Shown here: one piece after another, positions 1-9,151 of the stretch | Numbering within the stretch: the first letter of the stretch is position 1 | Layout: every line of letters begins with the position of its first letter | DNA from: Apiosordaria backusii | Taxonomy: Eukaryota; Ascomycota; Sordariomycetes; Sordariales; Lasiosphaeriaceae | Direction of reading: 5' to 3' | DNA: 64,000 nucleotides | NCBI GenBank assembly: GCA_030549205.1 | Contig: JAUKTV010000002.1 | Location: 2,294,001-2,358,000, forward strand | Program-made: the position numbers and the translations under genes | Notes under the pieces: generated by a model | What the model was told of the DNA's origin: nothing | What the model saw: only the letters and a program-made list of their open reading frames with translations | The model's database searches: none

Positions 1-469
1 GCTGGTGTAGGAGCAAGGTCGGTCACCAGTTGGGATGAATGATAACAAATGTGGGGCCGGCCGACCTTAGGGCTGCCTGCCGGACCCACATCTCCGGAGG
101 TCAAAGATCACCATCGGATTGGATGGTATTTGGTATCTTTAAAAATGATAACAACAGAAAAGTCATTTCTTAAACAAAAACAGCCCGGCCTACCTTATCA
201 ATGGGACCAAGAGCCTCGCTATCGACGTGGCGGTGTAGACTTGGTTGTTATCCTTGAAGTCTCCGAGATTTCGAGTGTAGTAGGCTTCCAGCGATCTCTG
301 TCACCTTCTGTTTTGGACACTGAGTGAAATGGAAGGAGCAACTCGCAGGTTGTTTATCTTGTGAGGCCTTAGGCATCCGAAGTGTCGGCGTGTGTCTTTG
401 GATGTAAAACTTTTCAAGCGACTCGCAATTTTCAATCTTTTTCACAAACACAACATCACAACTGTGAAA
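1..469. other. Intergenic, 5' flank of first gene
   Basis: No coding region with convincing splice sites or a recognisable product is seen here. Short open frames exist on both strands but have no family features. The last 100 bases before the ATG at 470 are CA-rich, as is common in fungal 5' leaders. Confidence 0.5.
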
Positions 470-1279
470 ATGGTCCGCAACCGCAGAGAGACGCGCGCCC
501 CAAAGCGCCCAATTCCTTCCATCGCGTCGAAGAATTTTCTGAGGCGCCGCGAGAAGCGTGCTGCCGCCGCCGCCGCCGCCAACGGCTCCCCCTCGCCCAC
601 CTCTCCCTCGCCCGCCTTCCCACCGCCCGCCGCTGCCCCCGAGGCCGAGTGCCCGCTCTCGCCTGGCACCGTCACAGGCTCGGATGAACTTGGTGGTTTG
701 TCTGGTGAAAATGATCAAGTATGTAAATAATCGTGAATTTCCCCTGAACATTATGCCCATCCGCACATGCATTATTCCCATCTGTCCTAATCACATTCCT
801 CCTATTCATCATGTCAGCCCACTAACGTGTATTCGGGAAATTCCAGACAACCCCTAGTACCAACCAGACCACCCCCATTGCCTCGACAGTCCAAGGACAA
901 TCTGGAAAGCGGTACACCAAAGAGCAGCATCTGGCTAAGGAATTGCGCAGTCAGAACAAATACTTGATCAGGAAGTGCCGTCAATTGCATGATCAGGTCA
1001 CGAAGATGGAGCGTGAATACAAAAGGATGAAGGCCGATGGCAAGATTCGCCACGCCCGCTTCAGAACCAACGCCCAGCAGACCAACGAGGCCATAACCTA
1101 CCTGCTCGATAAGCAAGAAGGTGAGCATCGGGGCTGCTACAAGAACGTGAGTAATTTCCATCTTTGCTTTTGGATCATATGGACAGCGAGCTCATAAGTT
1201 TGGATGTATATCAGGCCACGGGCAATTGGGTCAAGTTTACTCCCAAGTTACCTTTGTGAGACAAACAGCCGAGACATAA
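470..1279 (+). CDS. Hypothetical basic/coiled-coil protein
   Basis: I do not recognise this gene. The model has an ATG at 470, exon 470-718, an intron with donor GTATGT at 719 and acceptor CAG ending at 846 (branch point CTAAC at 822-826), then exon 847-1146. Both junctions are phase 0. A second intron (GTGAGT at 1147 to CAG at 1186, 40 nt) would lead to a stop at 1277-1279; reading through it instead stops at 1195-1197. The N-terminus is Arg/Lys-rich, followed by an Ala run and a Pro/Ser-rich linker. The second exon is a charged, helix-prone stretch rich in Lys, Arg, Glu and Gln, likely coiled coil. Overall it is basic and could bind nucleic acid, but nothing proves this. The 3' end is uncertain. 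Confidence 0.5.
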
Positions 1280-2190
1280 GGACATTGTGCTTTGGGATGT
1301 ATGGGAAAAAAGGCGTCTGGGGCTTGGGATTCTCAAGGGCAATATTGCTGATGCTCGATTCTTTCACTTATCATAATGCATTGTGGATGGCTGGCTAGGA
1401 AAGCGGAAGGTGCTTCTTAAGATGACGTCTCGGTTGATAATACATCATTGATTGGGATGGATACATCATCTACTGGATCACCACTTCTTGACTGTGCTAT
1501 ACGTCTTCCGGGCTGTGACATCAAAATTTCTTGTCGGATTTTATACAAATCTTTACTTATTTTGGTGAAAGCTAGATCACAGAATACCCCAAACAGCCGC
1601 GCTTGTTTTTCGCTCTGCCTAGCTGCTCTGCTCTGTATGTCTCCTGGGCTAGAGGGTTCATCTTATACGTTGTCAAAAGGTACGGTACTACTCGACATAT
1701 ATAAAGACCCTTCCGAGACCTGAACAACATGTAGGAAGAGATGGCATAGTGTGGCAAGGGCCTGGCATATGTTTGGCGTCAAATAGACCTTTTCGTCAGC
1801 ATAATACCTACAGCAGGTCTCTGTCACGAAAGAGTGAAAAAGAGTTAGCAAGCTTTCTGAGTTGTAAAACTCCATCATCTTATGTGATAGCAATAAAATA
1901 GATATGTCTAGGGGTTGACTTTAAGAGAACTTTAAGGTACACCAACAAAGACGTCGTACATCTCCTCTGTCACTTGTTTGAAGGGAGTTGACAGCCTGTT
2001 TGCTGGCTAGCGTGACATGAGTGCTCAATAGGCTGTCAGCGGATCGGTAGCTGTCATTGACCTGATCATTAGGGGTGTGGCGGGCAATATCTGCAGATGA
2101 GGCAGATAGCACCTTGGCGATATTATCATTTATCGCTACCTTGCCCACCTGTATTCATAGGTAGTTTAAAACAGTATTCTCATCCCGGAC
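1280..2190. other. Intergenic, no gene seen
   Basis: AT-richer stretch with no supported coding region between the first gene and the family A element. Short frames on either strand lack splice sites or family motifs. Confidence 0.45.
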
Positions 2191-2432
2191 TTGTTTAAGA
2201 GGCTTTCTCCGGGGGCATTACCCTTTTTGCTCGGGGGGCATTAGGCCCCACACTGCAAAGAATTTCTTGCCATCGCCACTAACATCAACCTTTACAATTG
2301 TCATTGCATTGCATTTTTTCCCATACAAAATCCTATACAAATCAATGATGACAAATGCTACCTAAAGACTACAATATTGGAACGATTCTAACCACCAGCA
2401 AGGCAATGCACCCTCCAAACTGCCACCCAAAC

Positions 2433-2476
2433 CACACCCACACCCACACCCACACCCACACCCACACCCACACCCA
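2433..2476. repeat. (ACACCC)n microsatellite inside element A
   Basis: About seven tandem hexamers of ACACCC/CCCACA. The related array in copy 2 (62990-63036) mixes CACACC and TACACC units, so the hexamer array belongs to the element rather than being a chance insertion. Confidence 0.85.
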
Positions 2477-2528
2477 TATTGCTACCTCGACCAGAATTTC
2501 CAAGTGCCGGAGGTTGGCTTGCAAGAAA

Positions 2529-2582
2529 GCCTTAGGGAGCAGTGTGGCCTTAGGGAACAGTGTGGCCGTTGGGAGCAAGTGG
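2529..2582. repeat. Three 18-bp tandem repeats inside element A
   Basis: Three consecutive 18-bp units with consensus GCCTTAGGGAGCAGTGTG start at 2529, 2547 and 2565. The third unit is the most diverged. They lie between the microsatellite and the right terminal repeat and have no counterpart in copy 2, whose right half is occupied by another element. Confidence 0.75.
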
Positions 2583-2688
2583 TTGATGAAGTTCAAATCT
2601 CAGAGGTCATATATAACCCTAACCCCTGTGGGGGGTAATGCCCCCCGAGCAAAAAGGGTAATGCCCCCGGAGAAAGTCTCTTGTTTAA

Positions 2689-3368
2689 ACCTAATCTGAG
2701 CTGGATCAAAAAGCATCGTGACCAAGCGCAGCTCTGTTCGTGACTTTTATCTAAGCTTGAATTAATGGCATCGCGCGTAATCGGGGCTGAACTTGACCGT
2801 GATTTTCTTAGAGGCGCCTTTGAACGTAGCAGGGGCGCGCCGAAAAGGATTCGTGATGTGCATTCTGAATACGCCTGAAATGAAACTACCTATTAAGGGT
2901 GTCTGGATTTACAAACCAAGCCATAAACAGGTCTCTTGATTACAACAGACGGCAGCGAAGACTTTCATTTGATGCAAAAGATGCCGAACGAAACTGGGCA
3001 CCATGCTATTCATATTACAACAAGATAAGCGCAGCACATCATCAGACATTGTATGCCTATAAGATGGCTTAGCAAAACAATGCGGAGCGGTGTGACAGTT
3101 TGTGCATTATCAGGTCTCAGGGTCTACCTTCCCAATGTGTATCTCGAAGCCAACGATCATCATGCAGAAGCAGCCAAAAAGTCATGTCCAGAGGAGAGAA
3201 CAGATGCCAGCCAGGTCTCCATTACCGCCTAACTCAAGCTTCAGCCCCATACCGAAGTTTGTACTACCATCATCCTCCTTTTCTTTGAGTCGACCCCTAA
3301 AGAGAAGCCACCACTATTGACGTCCCAGTTACACCCTTCTCGAACCTCCAAGTCTTCCGAACACCATC
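2689..3368. other. Intergenic, no gene seen
   Basis: No supported gene. The 3100-3320 stretch is open in two frames on the plus strand, but with no splice sites or recognisable protein features. Confidence 0.4.
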
Positions 3369-3865
3369 TCAAGCAGCCCGAGCCGCAGTGATCAGCTGCC
3401 CCGAAGCTATCTTCCTACTCTCTTCGATATCATGAATGACCGTCAGCTGACTCTCCACCTCCTCCCGGAGCTCAGAAAGCAATGCTTTACATTCGAGGAG
3501 CTCGGCTTTCGTTTCCTCGACCTTTTCCAAGTGTCAGTCTCCAGATAAACGAACTCTGCAAAAGATAAACTCGAATGCTTGAGAGATCAGGAACACTACA
3601 CACCTGGGATTGTATTGTGGCGGTAATTAGCGAGTCCGGAAGATCTCTGAGGCCGTCAGCTAGCGTCTCCTCGGCAAGCTTTTTAATTAAAGCGAGTGCC
3701 TTAACAATTTAGGCGAGCTCTTCTTGCTTTGCGGCACGGCGGGCGGTAAGATTGTAGTAAGGTAAATGTAAGAAAACGTTCATTCTGGGAGCGCTCTTCT
3801 TCGAAATCAGCGATCCTGGATTTTTGGTGGGAGAGCCGGGGAAAGTTTCTGCTGGGCTGTGACAT
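3369..3865 (-). pseudogene. Decayed copy of the neighbouring coiled-coil gene
   Basis: Read on the minus strand, the region ends with a helix-rich Glu/Leu-rich segment and the tail ITAARAA followed by a stop at 3369-3371. This is nearly the tail of the gene at 4355-4743 (VTAARAA). A matching intron (GTGTGT donor near 3605) precedes the last exon, and an ATG at 3863-3865 gives the start MSQPS. The middle exon carries an in-frame TAA near 3715-3720 that no good splice site removes. I therefore call a degenerate tandem paralogue. A working gene with a non-standard intron cannot be excluded. Confidence 0.4.
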
Positions 3866-4354
3866 TTTGGCCGCTTTTCTGGGATACCAGTGAGATGTTA
3901 ATTAAACGGTAGCCACAGAACATTTAATAGCCATCTTTTGGCTTGAAGATTCTACGAGGAAGCTTTAAAGTGGCGGCGGTGAGTTAGGTAAGCTTAAGGT
4001 TCCCACCTTTTCCACATCAAGGTTGACGGTGGTTGAGGCAAGGTGGAACTTCTCTGGCAGGCCTACTCTACCTACCTTTGACAATCAGACGAAAGAATCA
4101 TGGTAGAGCCGAAATAAGGTACCACACCGATGTTGTTAAGAACTTGAGCGTGATGTCACGAAAAGTGGGCGGGCCTTGCGGGATGCAAGATCACCTGCCG
4201 AACAACAGGATCCGGTCTTAAAATCTCTGGAGACAGAAATTCCAATTCAATGGCATCCAGATTCCCCTGCCACGCCCATCTCCCCTAAACACATGCCTGG
4301 TATGTAACTCCACCTCCAGAAAGAAACCTCCTCCCAATCCATTCACAAACCCCC

Positions 4355-4743
4355 CTACGCAGCCCTAGCAGCAGTAACAAGCCCCTCCGAAACCCCCTGC
4401 CCAAACCTCACCAGCTCTTCCATAATCTGCAGCAAACTCGCCACCTTCTCTTGGGCCTTGGAGAGCTCTTGGTTGACCCGTTGAAATGCTGCCTTGAGCT
4501 TGGTAAGCTATCGATTTTAATCATCAGCAAAAATTGGCCTTTTCATGAATGAGAATTCGAACCTTCACTTACACTTGGCAAAAAAGCAGCTACTTCCTCC
4601 TCTGGGGCAGCCTCCAGGTCCCGGGCTACCGCCTCGATGTCGCTCTTCAGCTCGTCGTGTTGGGCGACAAGGTCGGCCAAGCTTGGGAGGATGTTGCTAA
4701 CGATGATGATGAGTTTTTGGAGTAGGGTGTGAGGGTTAGACAT
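4355..4743 (-). CDS. Small coiled-coil protein, unknown function
   Basis: Two-exon model: ATG at 4743, exon 4743-4573, intron with donor GTAAGT and acceptor TAG at 4508-4510 (about 65 nt, phase 0), exon 4507-4355. The total is 107 residues and an exact number of codons. The first exon starts MSNPHTLLQK and contains a hydrophobic helix followed by an acidic Glu/Ala segment. The second is a Lys/Gln/Glu helix with heptad-like leucines ending VTAARAA. There is no signal peptide or domain I can name. The decayed copy just downstream shares the C-terminal tail, so this is a local duplicated family. Function is unknown. Confidence 0.55.
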
Positions 4744-5932
4744 TTTTGTGGGGGATATTGAATCTTTTGTGGGTTTTGTTTGGACGGAGATTGCTTTTGT
4801 TACGGTTGAAACGTTTGCGAGAAGGGGGAAGATGTTTTTGGGCCGGGACGTTGTGAGCGTGGAAAGAGAGGGCGAAAAAGGGCGGCAGAATGAGAGAGGA
4901 TTAAGTTCAGTTAACGTTGGCTAACTGTGGGGCTATTATTTGGGATCTGGTGGGCTTTTTGTTGTGGATGAAGCATTAGAGTTAATACAAGACACAGATT
5001 CGTGTTTTTGGGTTCTTAACAGAAGGTCAATTACAAATATATCAGAGCCTACCTATTCACTTTGACAAATTGCAGGACTTAAGCTGTAGACATAGGCCCG
5101 AAATTCACAGCACCTGGACAAAGGAATGACAAGACGAACATCACAACAAAAACCGCAGCATCAGCCATCCTAAGCACTCCAGCTCTTACCTAGGCTGTGG
5201 CTATGAAACTCTAAAAAGGCAGATACCTAACTAGCTCACTCCACAACACAGCAGCATCTAGATCCGTATATCTCTAACAGCAATGACCCCTTCATATTCA
5301 CAAACACATCATCATTTACCATAACACACCAGTAACTTCGTCAAAACCAAGAGCTACATCAAACTCTAAACCCTCCCCTCCCTTACCGCTCGCTGCTACC
5401 GCTCAACTATCAGCGCCCGCACACCCCCAAATAACCCTCACAAACAATCCAACTTACCACCTCCTCATCCAAAAGAAAACCGCGATCGGGCTACCACCCG
5501 CGCACGCGCAGACACTCCTTAAGCCTCCTCCACAGCAATCAGCAATCAGCAATCAACAGCAGCGCCTTTTACGCCTCCGTCAAGTTCATGTTCCCAACCA
5601 AGCCAGCCAACGTCTCCATATCCCGGTACTATCCCTACTTTTCTCGCCGAAACAGGTCCTGAGCCCTTCAAGCTATCGCCTAAAAGTTAGTTCAATGTCA
5701 AACAAGTCATTTTCTTTGGCTTGGGGGGGGGGGGGGAACGTAAGGTACCTGGGAGGTGGAGAGCATGGCAATCCCCTCCAGCCCCTCCCCCCGAGCCTGA
5801 CGTGCTGGGCTAAGGTGTTACTTAGGTTTTTGATGAGTAGGATGCAGATGATTCGGGGTTTCTGTTCTAGGGACAGGACGGGTTGAGTGTTGTTATTGGG
5901 GAGGAGGGGGGGGGGTTTGACATTTTTGGCTT

Positions 5933-5967
<35 letters not shown>

Positions 5968-6566
5968 GGTGGGAGGCGGGAGAGGGGGTTGACATTTTTG
6001 TGTTATTTGTTGTTGTTGTTGTTGTTCTTTTGACGGGGGTTGTGATTTTGGGGGGTTTGGTTTGGTGGGGATGGAAGTGGCTGTGGCCGGAGATCATGGG
6101 GCCGGGGCAAGGGGGAATCTGCCGGACCCACAGTTCGGGGTTTGTGGGGCAAGTATTTGACGTCGTCGGAATTATCCGGACGGAAGGATATGGAAAGCGT
6201 GGGCACTTGTTATTTTGTTTCAGGAATGGATAGTGCGGAGCGAAGACAGATTTGCTGGGCAAGTTTACATTAAGATCAAGCCAAGGATAGCCTTTTTTTC
6301 CCGACACTTCTTGTTTTATCCGTAGGTACCCAAGAAACCATTAATGAGGGGCAAGGTAACAGACAGCCTTTGACATCAGCTGTGCCCGGTATATGATGCC
6401 ATGATCGCCGCACTGGACACAGTCACAGAACCCTGCACAGGTATACAACGGAAGACTGATGTAAATTGAGCATACTGCGCTAGCGAGCTGTATAGCAGAC
6501 AGGCAAAGTACACAAAAACATTGATAATTATTCCCTTCTCTCCCATGCCTTCATTCCAATAGGTAT
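4744..6566. other. Long intergenic stretch with simple repeats
   Basis: About 1.8 kb without a supported gene. It contains a run of 14 G at 5723-5736, a GTT trinucleotide array at about 5933-5968 and a shorter one at about 6008-6026. A minus-strand open frame (6307-5867) reads the GTT array as poly-Gln, but it opens without an ATG and shows no splice or family support. Palindromic AGGTACCT-type words occur at 5744 and 6325. Confidence 0.5.
5933..5968. repeat. (GTT)n microsatellite
   Basis: Twelve uninterrupted GTT/TTG triplets, followed 40 bp later by a shorter array of the same triplet (about 6008-6026). On the minus strand the longer array would encode poly-Gln and the shorter one poly-Thr/Asn. 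Confidence 0.9.
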
Positions 6567-7239
6567 CTATTCATCCGAGACAGGAGGCGGAGCTGGGGTT
6601 CTTGGCGCGGCGACAATCCCCTTGTATTCCTTCAGCCACTCATTCCAAGGCCTGCCTCCCGACGTTTGAAGGTAGAGTTGATGTTTCTCGTACGAAGCAT
6701 TACTGCCTCCCGTCTGAGCAAAGTTCTTCCAGGGCTGTTTCTGCTCCTCTAGTCACAGCAGGTATCATGTCAGCTCTGGGATGAAGCGGTGGAACATCCA
6801 AAAGAACGGGACAATGAAAGAGTTGGCGGAAGAGTAGGTACCTGTAGCGACAAAGCCCATGTTGAGATGGCTTTCGATGTAGGGTGTTGTGTATTTGTGG
6901 TTTGGATTATTCTGGATAAGGTGCTCGATGCACTGGTGGCTTTCATGTAAGGGAAGCAAAGGAGGGAACTGTGAATCATGCAGACTATAAATGCACAACT
7001 CGAAACCATGGAAAATCTGCATCAGGCTTTCACATGACCTGTTTGTGACAGATGACCTCAGGCTTGGGGTCAGGAAAAGGTAGGGGAAGTGCGTGCAAAG
7101 GCGGGGAACCCAAGACGAATGAGGCTGCCCTTTCACGCGATAGGATTGATCGACCCTCTTCACCGGCTGCGCCATACCAGTGTCTCGTGAGCGATTTGGC
7201 GGCGAAAAGGGTGTAGCTGGCAGTGCGCTGATTTGCCAT
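6567..7239 (-). CDS. Hypothetical protein, three exons
   Basis: Unrecognised protein of about 169 residues. ATG at 7239 (MANQR), exon 7239-7039, intron with donor GTCATG, exon 6968-6842, intron with donor GTACCT and acceptor TAG, last exon 6748-6567 with stop TAG at 6567-6569. Exon lengths sum to whole codons. The first junction is less sure: donor GTGAAA with a nearer TAG acceptor also keeps the frame. The middle exon is His/Cys/Asn-rich (a HESHQC motif), and the last exon carries a Trp/Lys-rich stretch (EQKQPWKNF, PWNEWLKEY) and a Pro-rich tail ending PPPVSDE. No signal peptide or membrane segment is visible. Probably cytosolic; function unknown. Confidence 0.5.
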
Positions 7240-7695
7240 ACTGGGAGCCTTGTCTTGGTGGTTGTGGTAGAGCTCTGCTTGCAGTGTCGGGTGTCGGGTC
7301 AAGGGCCCCAATCCCAAAGTTCTCAAGCGACTCAGATTACCTAATCAAGGATGCTTGCAGCCTCGGTGAAGGATAGATCAACGCCAAGAAGACGCCCGAT
7401 GTGCAGGAAATTTCCCTGTAAGCCAATGACAGCCGAATATGCTATCTCCTTGACACCCATAGGTTGCTATCATGGCAACTTGGCCTTCAGCTGTCGGCTA
7501 ACCGCATTATTACCCCACGAAAACCCCATAGGTGGCTTTCTCCGCGGGAGGCCATCGAAAGTTTTATGTAATATGAGGCTCTGCTTGCAATCATGTCTCG
7601 GAGTGAGTTGGTCGTCGAATGATCTGAGATGCTCTCGTGTTTACCCTCTCGCCGGGACAACTCTCAAGAAACCGGACTCTGACCCAGTACCTAGC

Positions 7696-8783
7696 ATGGA
7701 GAGTGCAACGGCAACAGTTTTCTATCTGGACCGGAAGCCTTATAAGAACGAAAAGCCGTACTTTTGTTGCCTTCCACCGGAGAGTTTGAAAGGAAACCCA
7801 TCAACCAACCATGTCCACATTCCGGTAGATATCACAGCGACAAATATTCGGCCTGATATAGCGTCTTTCAGTCTGGACAAGAATGGCTTTGAAGTCGCAG
7901 TTCAAACACTTGGTCCCGAATTTGACTATGAGAGCGTGAAACCCGGCAGCGAAACTGAGCAGCGGTACATAAGACAAATGGAGGCATTATTGACTGAAAG
8001 ATTGAATGCCAGGAAAGTCGTTGTCTTCGATGTGGAGGTGAGTGTCACGAAGCCCATGTTTTGCATGAGGACTCTGATTCTCAGCTGGTAATCCAAGCAA
8101 GACCCGGAAACGGAACATGGAATTTCCCGACGGCCTTGGGGAGAAGTCTAGTCTGGAGCAACCCGTCCGCGGCGTTCATGTCGGTGAGTTGACCTTTGGA
8201 GGGGTTTCCAGTTGTCAGACTAAATCTGATGACCAGATTCCTCGCCAGCTAGCGCCGTAGAGCGAGCTGTGTACATTGCCCGACAACTGAAGGACGAAGA
8301 GTTGCTTGCTGGGCGAATGCAAATCATAAAGTCAGATCCTTTCCCATATGACCGTCACGTCCGATGGATACTAACACACCTGAAATTGAAGCTCATGGCG
8401 GCCCTTCTTCTCTGACCTCGAGGACTGGCCGCTGGGTTTGTGTGATTCGCGCTCTGTAGATATCGAGGATGACATCATACCTTCCGATACAGTGTTTCCA
8501 ACAAATGTCGCTGAAACGCTCCAGGTTCACCACTCTCCGGCCCACAAGTGGTATTTTCTTGACAAACAATCCCAGGACGAGCTGCTTCTTTTCAAGATCT
8601 TCGATTCTGACGACGCGAGTTCCAGAGGTAAGACTGACCATTCCGGAAGTCACGCAAGCATTGAGGCACTCATCCTATCATCTAGTTTGTCCGCATGCCG
8701 CAATCCAGCCTGATCTCCGAGGATACGGTACTGGACAACCAAGAGAGAGTATCGAGACGCGAGCAATGGTATTTTATGGATGA
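7696..8783 (+). CDS. AsaB/CmcJ-family oxygenase (hydroxylase/desaturase)
   Basis: About 290 residues in five exons: 7696-8041, 8085-8183, 8237-8330, 8392-8627, 8686-8783. Family hallmarks seen in order are the N-terminal FYL start, a VHVD-SP motif, WPLGLCDSRSV, HKWYFLDKQSQDELLLFK, then PHAA and a C-terminal PRESIETRAMVFY. These define the fungal AsaB/CmcJ/NvfI-type group, which includes non-haem iron oxygenases of secondary metabolism; the HVD pair and the later His are candidate metal ligands. The first intron is awkward: the strong donor GTGAGT at 8038 gives the wrong phase, and only the weaker GTGTCA at 8042 keeps the frame. This is either a real weak donor or a small frame error. It sits next to a Zn2Cys6 regulator and an MFS pump, suggesting a small metabolite gene group. 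Confidence 0.8.
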
Positions 8784-9151
8784 CGAGTTTGCATCCTTCG
8801 GTATTCTCATTAGTTCATGAAACTCACAGCAATGGGGCTGCTGTGACAGTCGTTAATGTCGTTATATCGTTACGTCGTTACGTCATCTTCAAATAACAAG
8901 CAAGCTTCACCACGCTTGCTAAGCTCAGGCATAAGTGAACCAAGGGCCCTGCCTGTGCCTACCAGTGCCTAAACGCCAGTATCTGAGCGAAACCGAGCTC
9001 TAGCTCGGAGATGATAACCCCTCTCCAAGAACCGTCTCCACTGCCCACTTCCACCAACTCCCAGGAGAATCGGCATCTCCAATGGAAGCCGATCTACGGA
9101 ATCCTAGATCATCCCTTTTTGTGTACCCATCTGTGGGAAAATGTAGGTAAG
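8784..9151. other. Intergenic between convergent genes
   Basis: Shared 3' region of the oxygenase (plus strand) and the Zn2Cys6 regulator (minus strand). It includes a short run of repeated CGTTA words at 8852-8882; no gene is seen. Confidence 0.5.

Larger units (their letters stand above)
2199..2680. mobile_element. Family A inverted-repeat element, copy 1
   Basis: A 482-bp non-coding element with long terminal inverted repeats. The left end (GAGGCTTTCTCCGGGGGCAT, continuing to about 2240) is matched in inverse by the right end from about 2632 to 2680, with very few mismatches over about 40 bp. It is flanked by a perfect 8-bp direct repeat TTGTTTAA at 2191-2198 and 2681-2688, which reads as a target-site duplication. 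The interior holds an ACACCC microsatellite and three 18-bp repeats. A second, diverged copy is at 62702-63275. No transposase is encoded, so it would be a non-autonomous DNA transposon. The 8-bp duplication fits the hAT superfamily, but the terminal sequence does not name a family with certainty. Confidence 0.8.

Noticed and set aside
2607..2670. Telomere-like CCCTAACCCC and TTAGGG words
   Set aside because: They occur once per element end as part of the inverted repeat, not as a tandem telomeric array.
5867..6307. Minus-strand frame with a long poly-Gln run
   Set aside because: It opens without an ATG, the Gln run is only the GTT microsatellite read in one frame, and no splice sites or family features support it.
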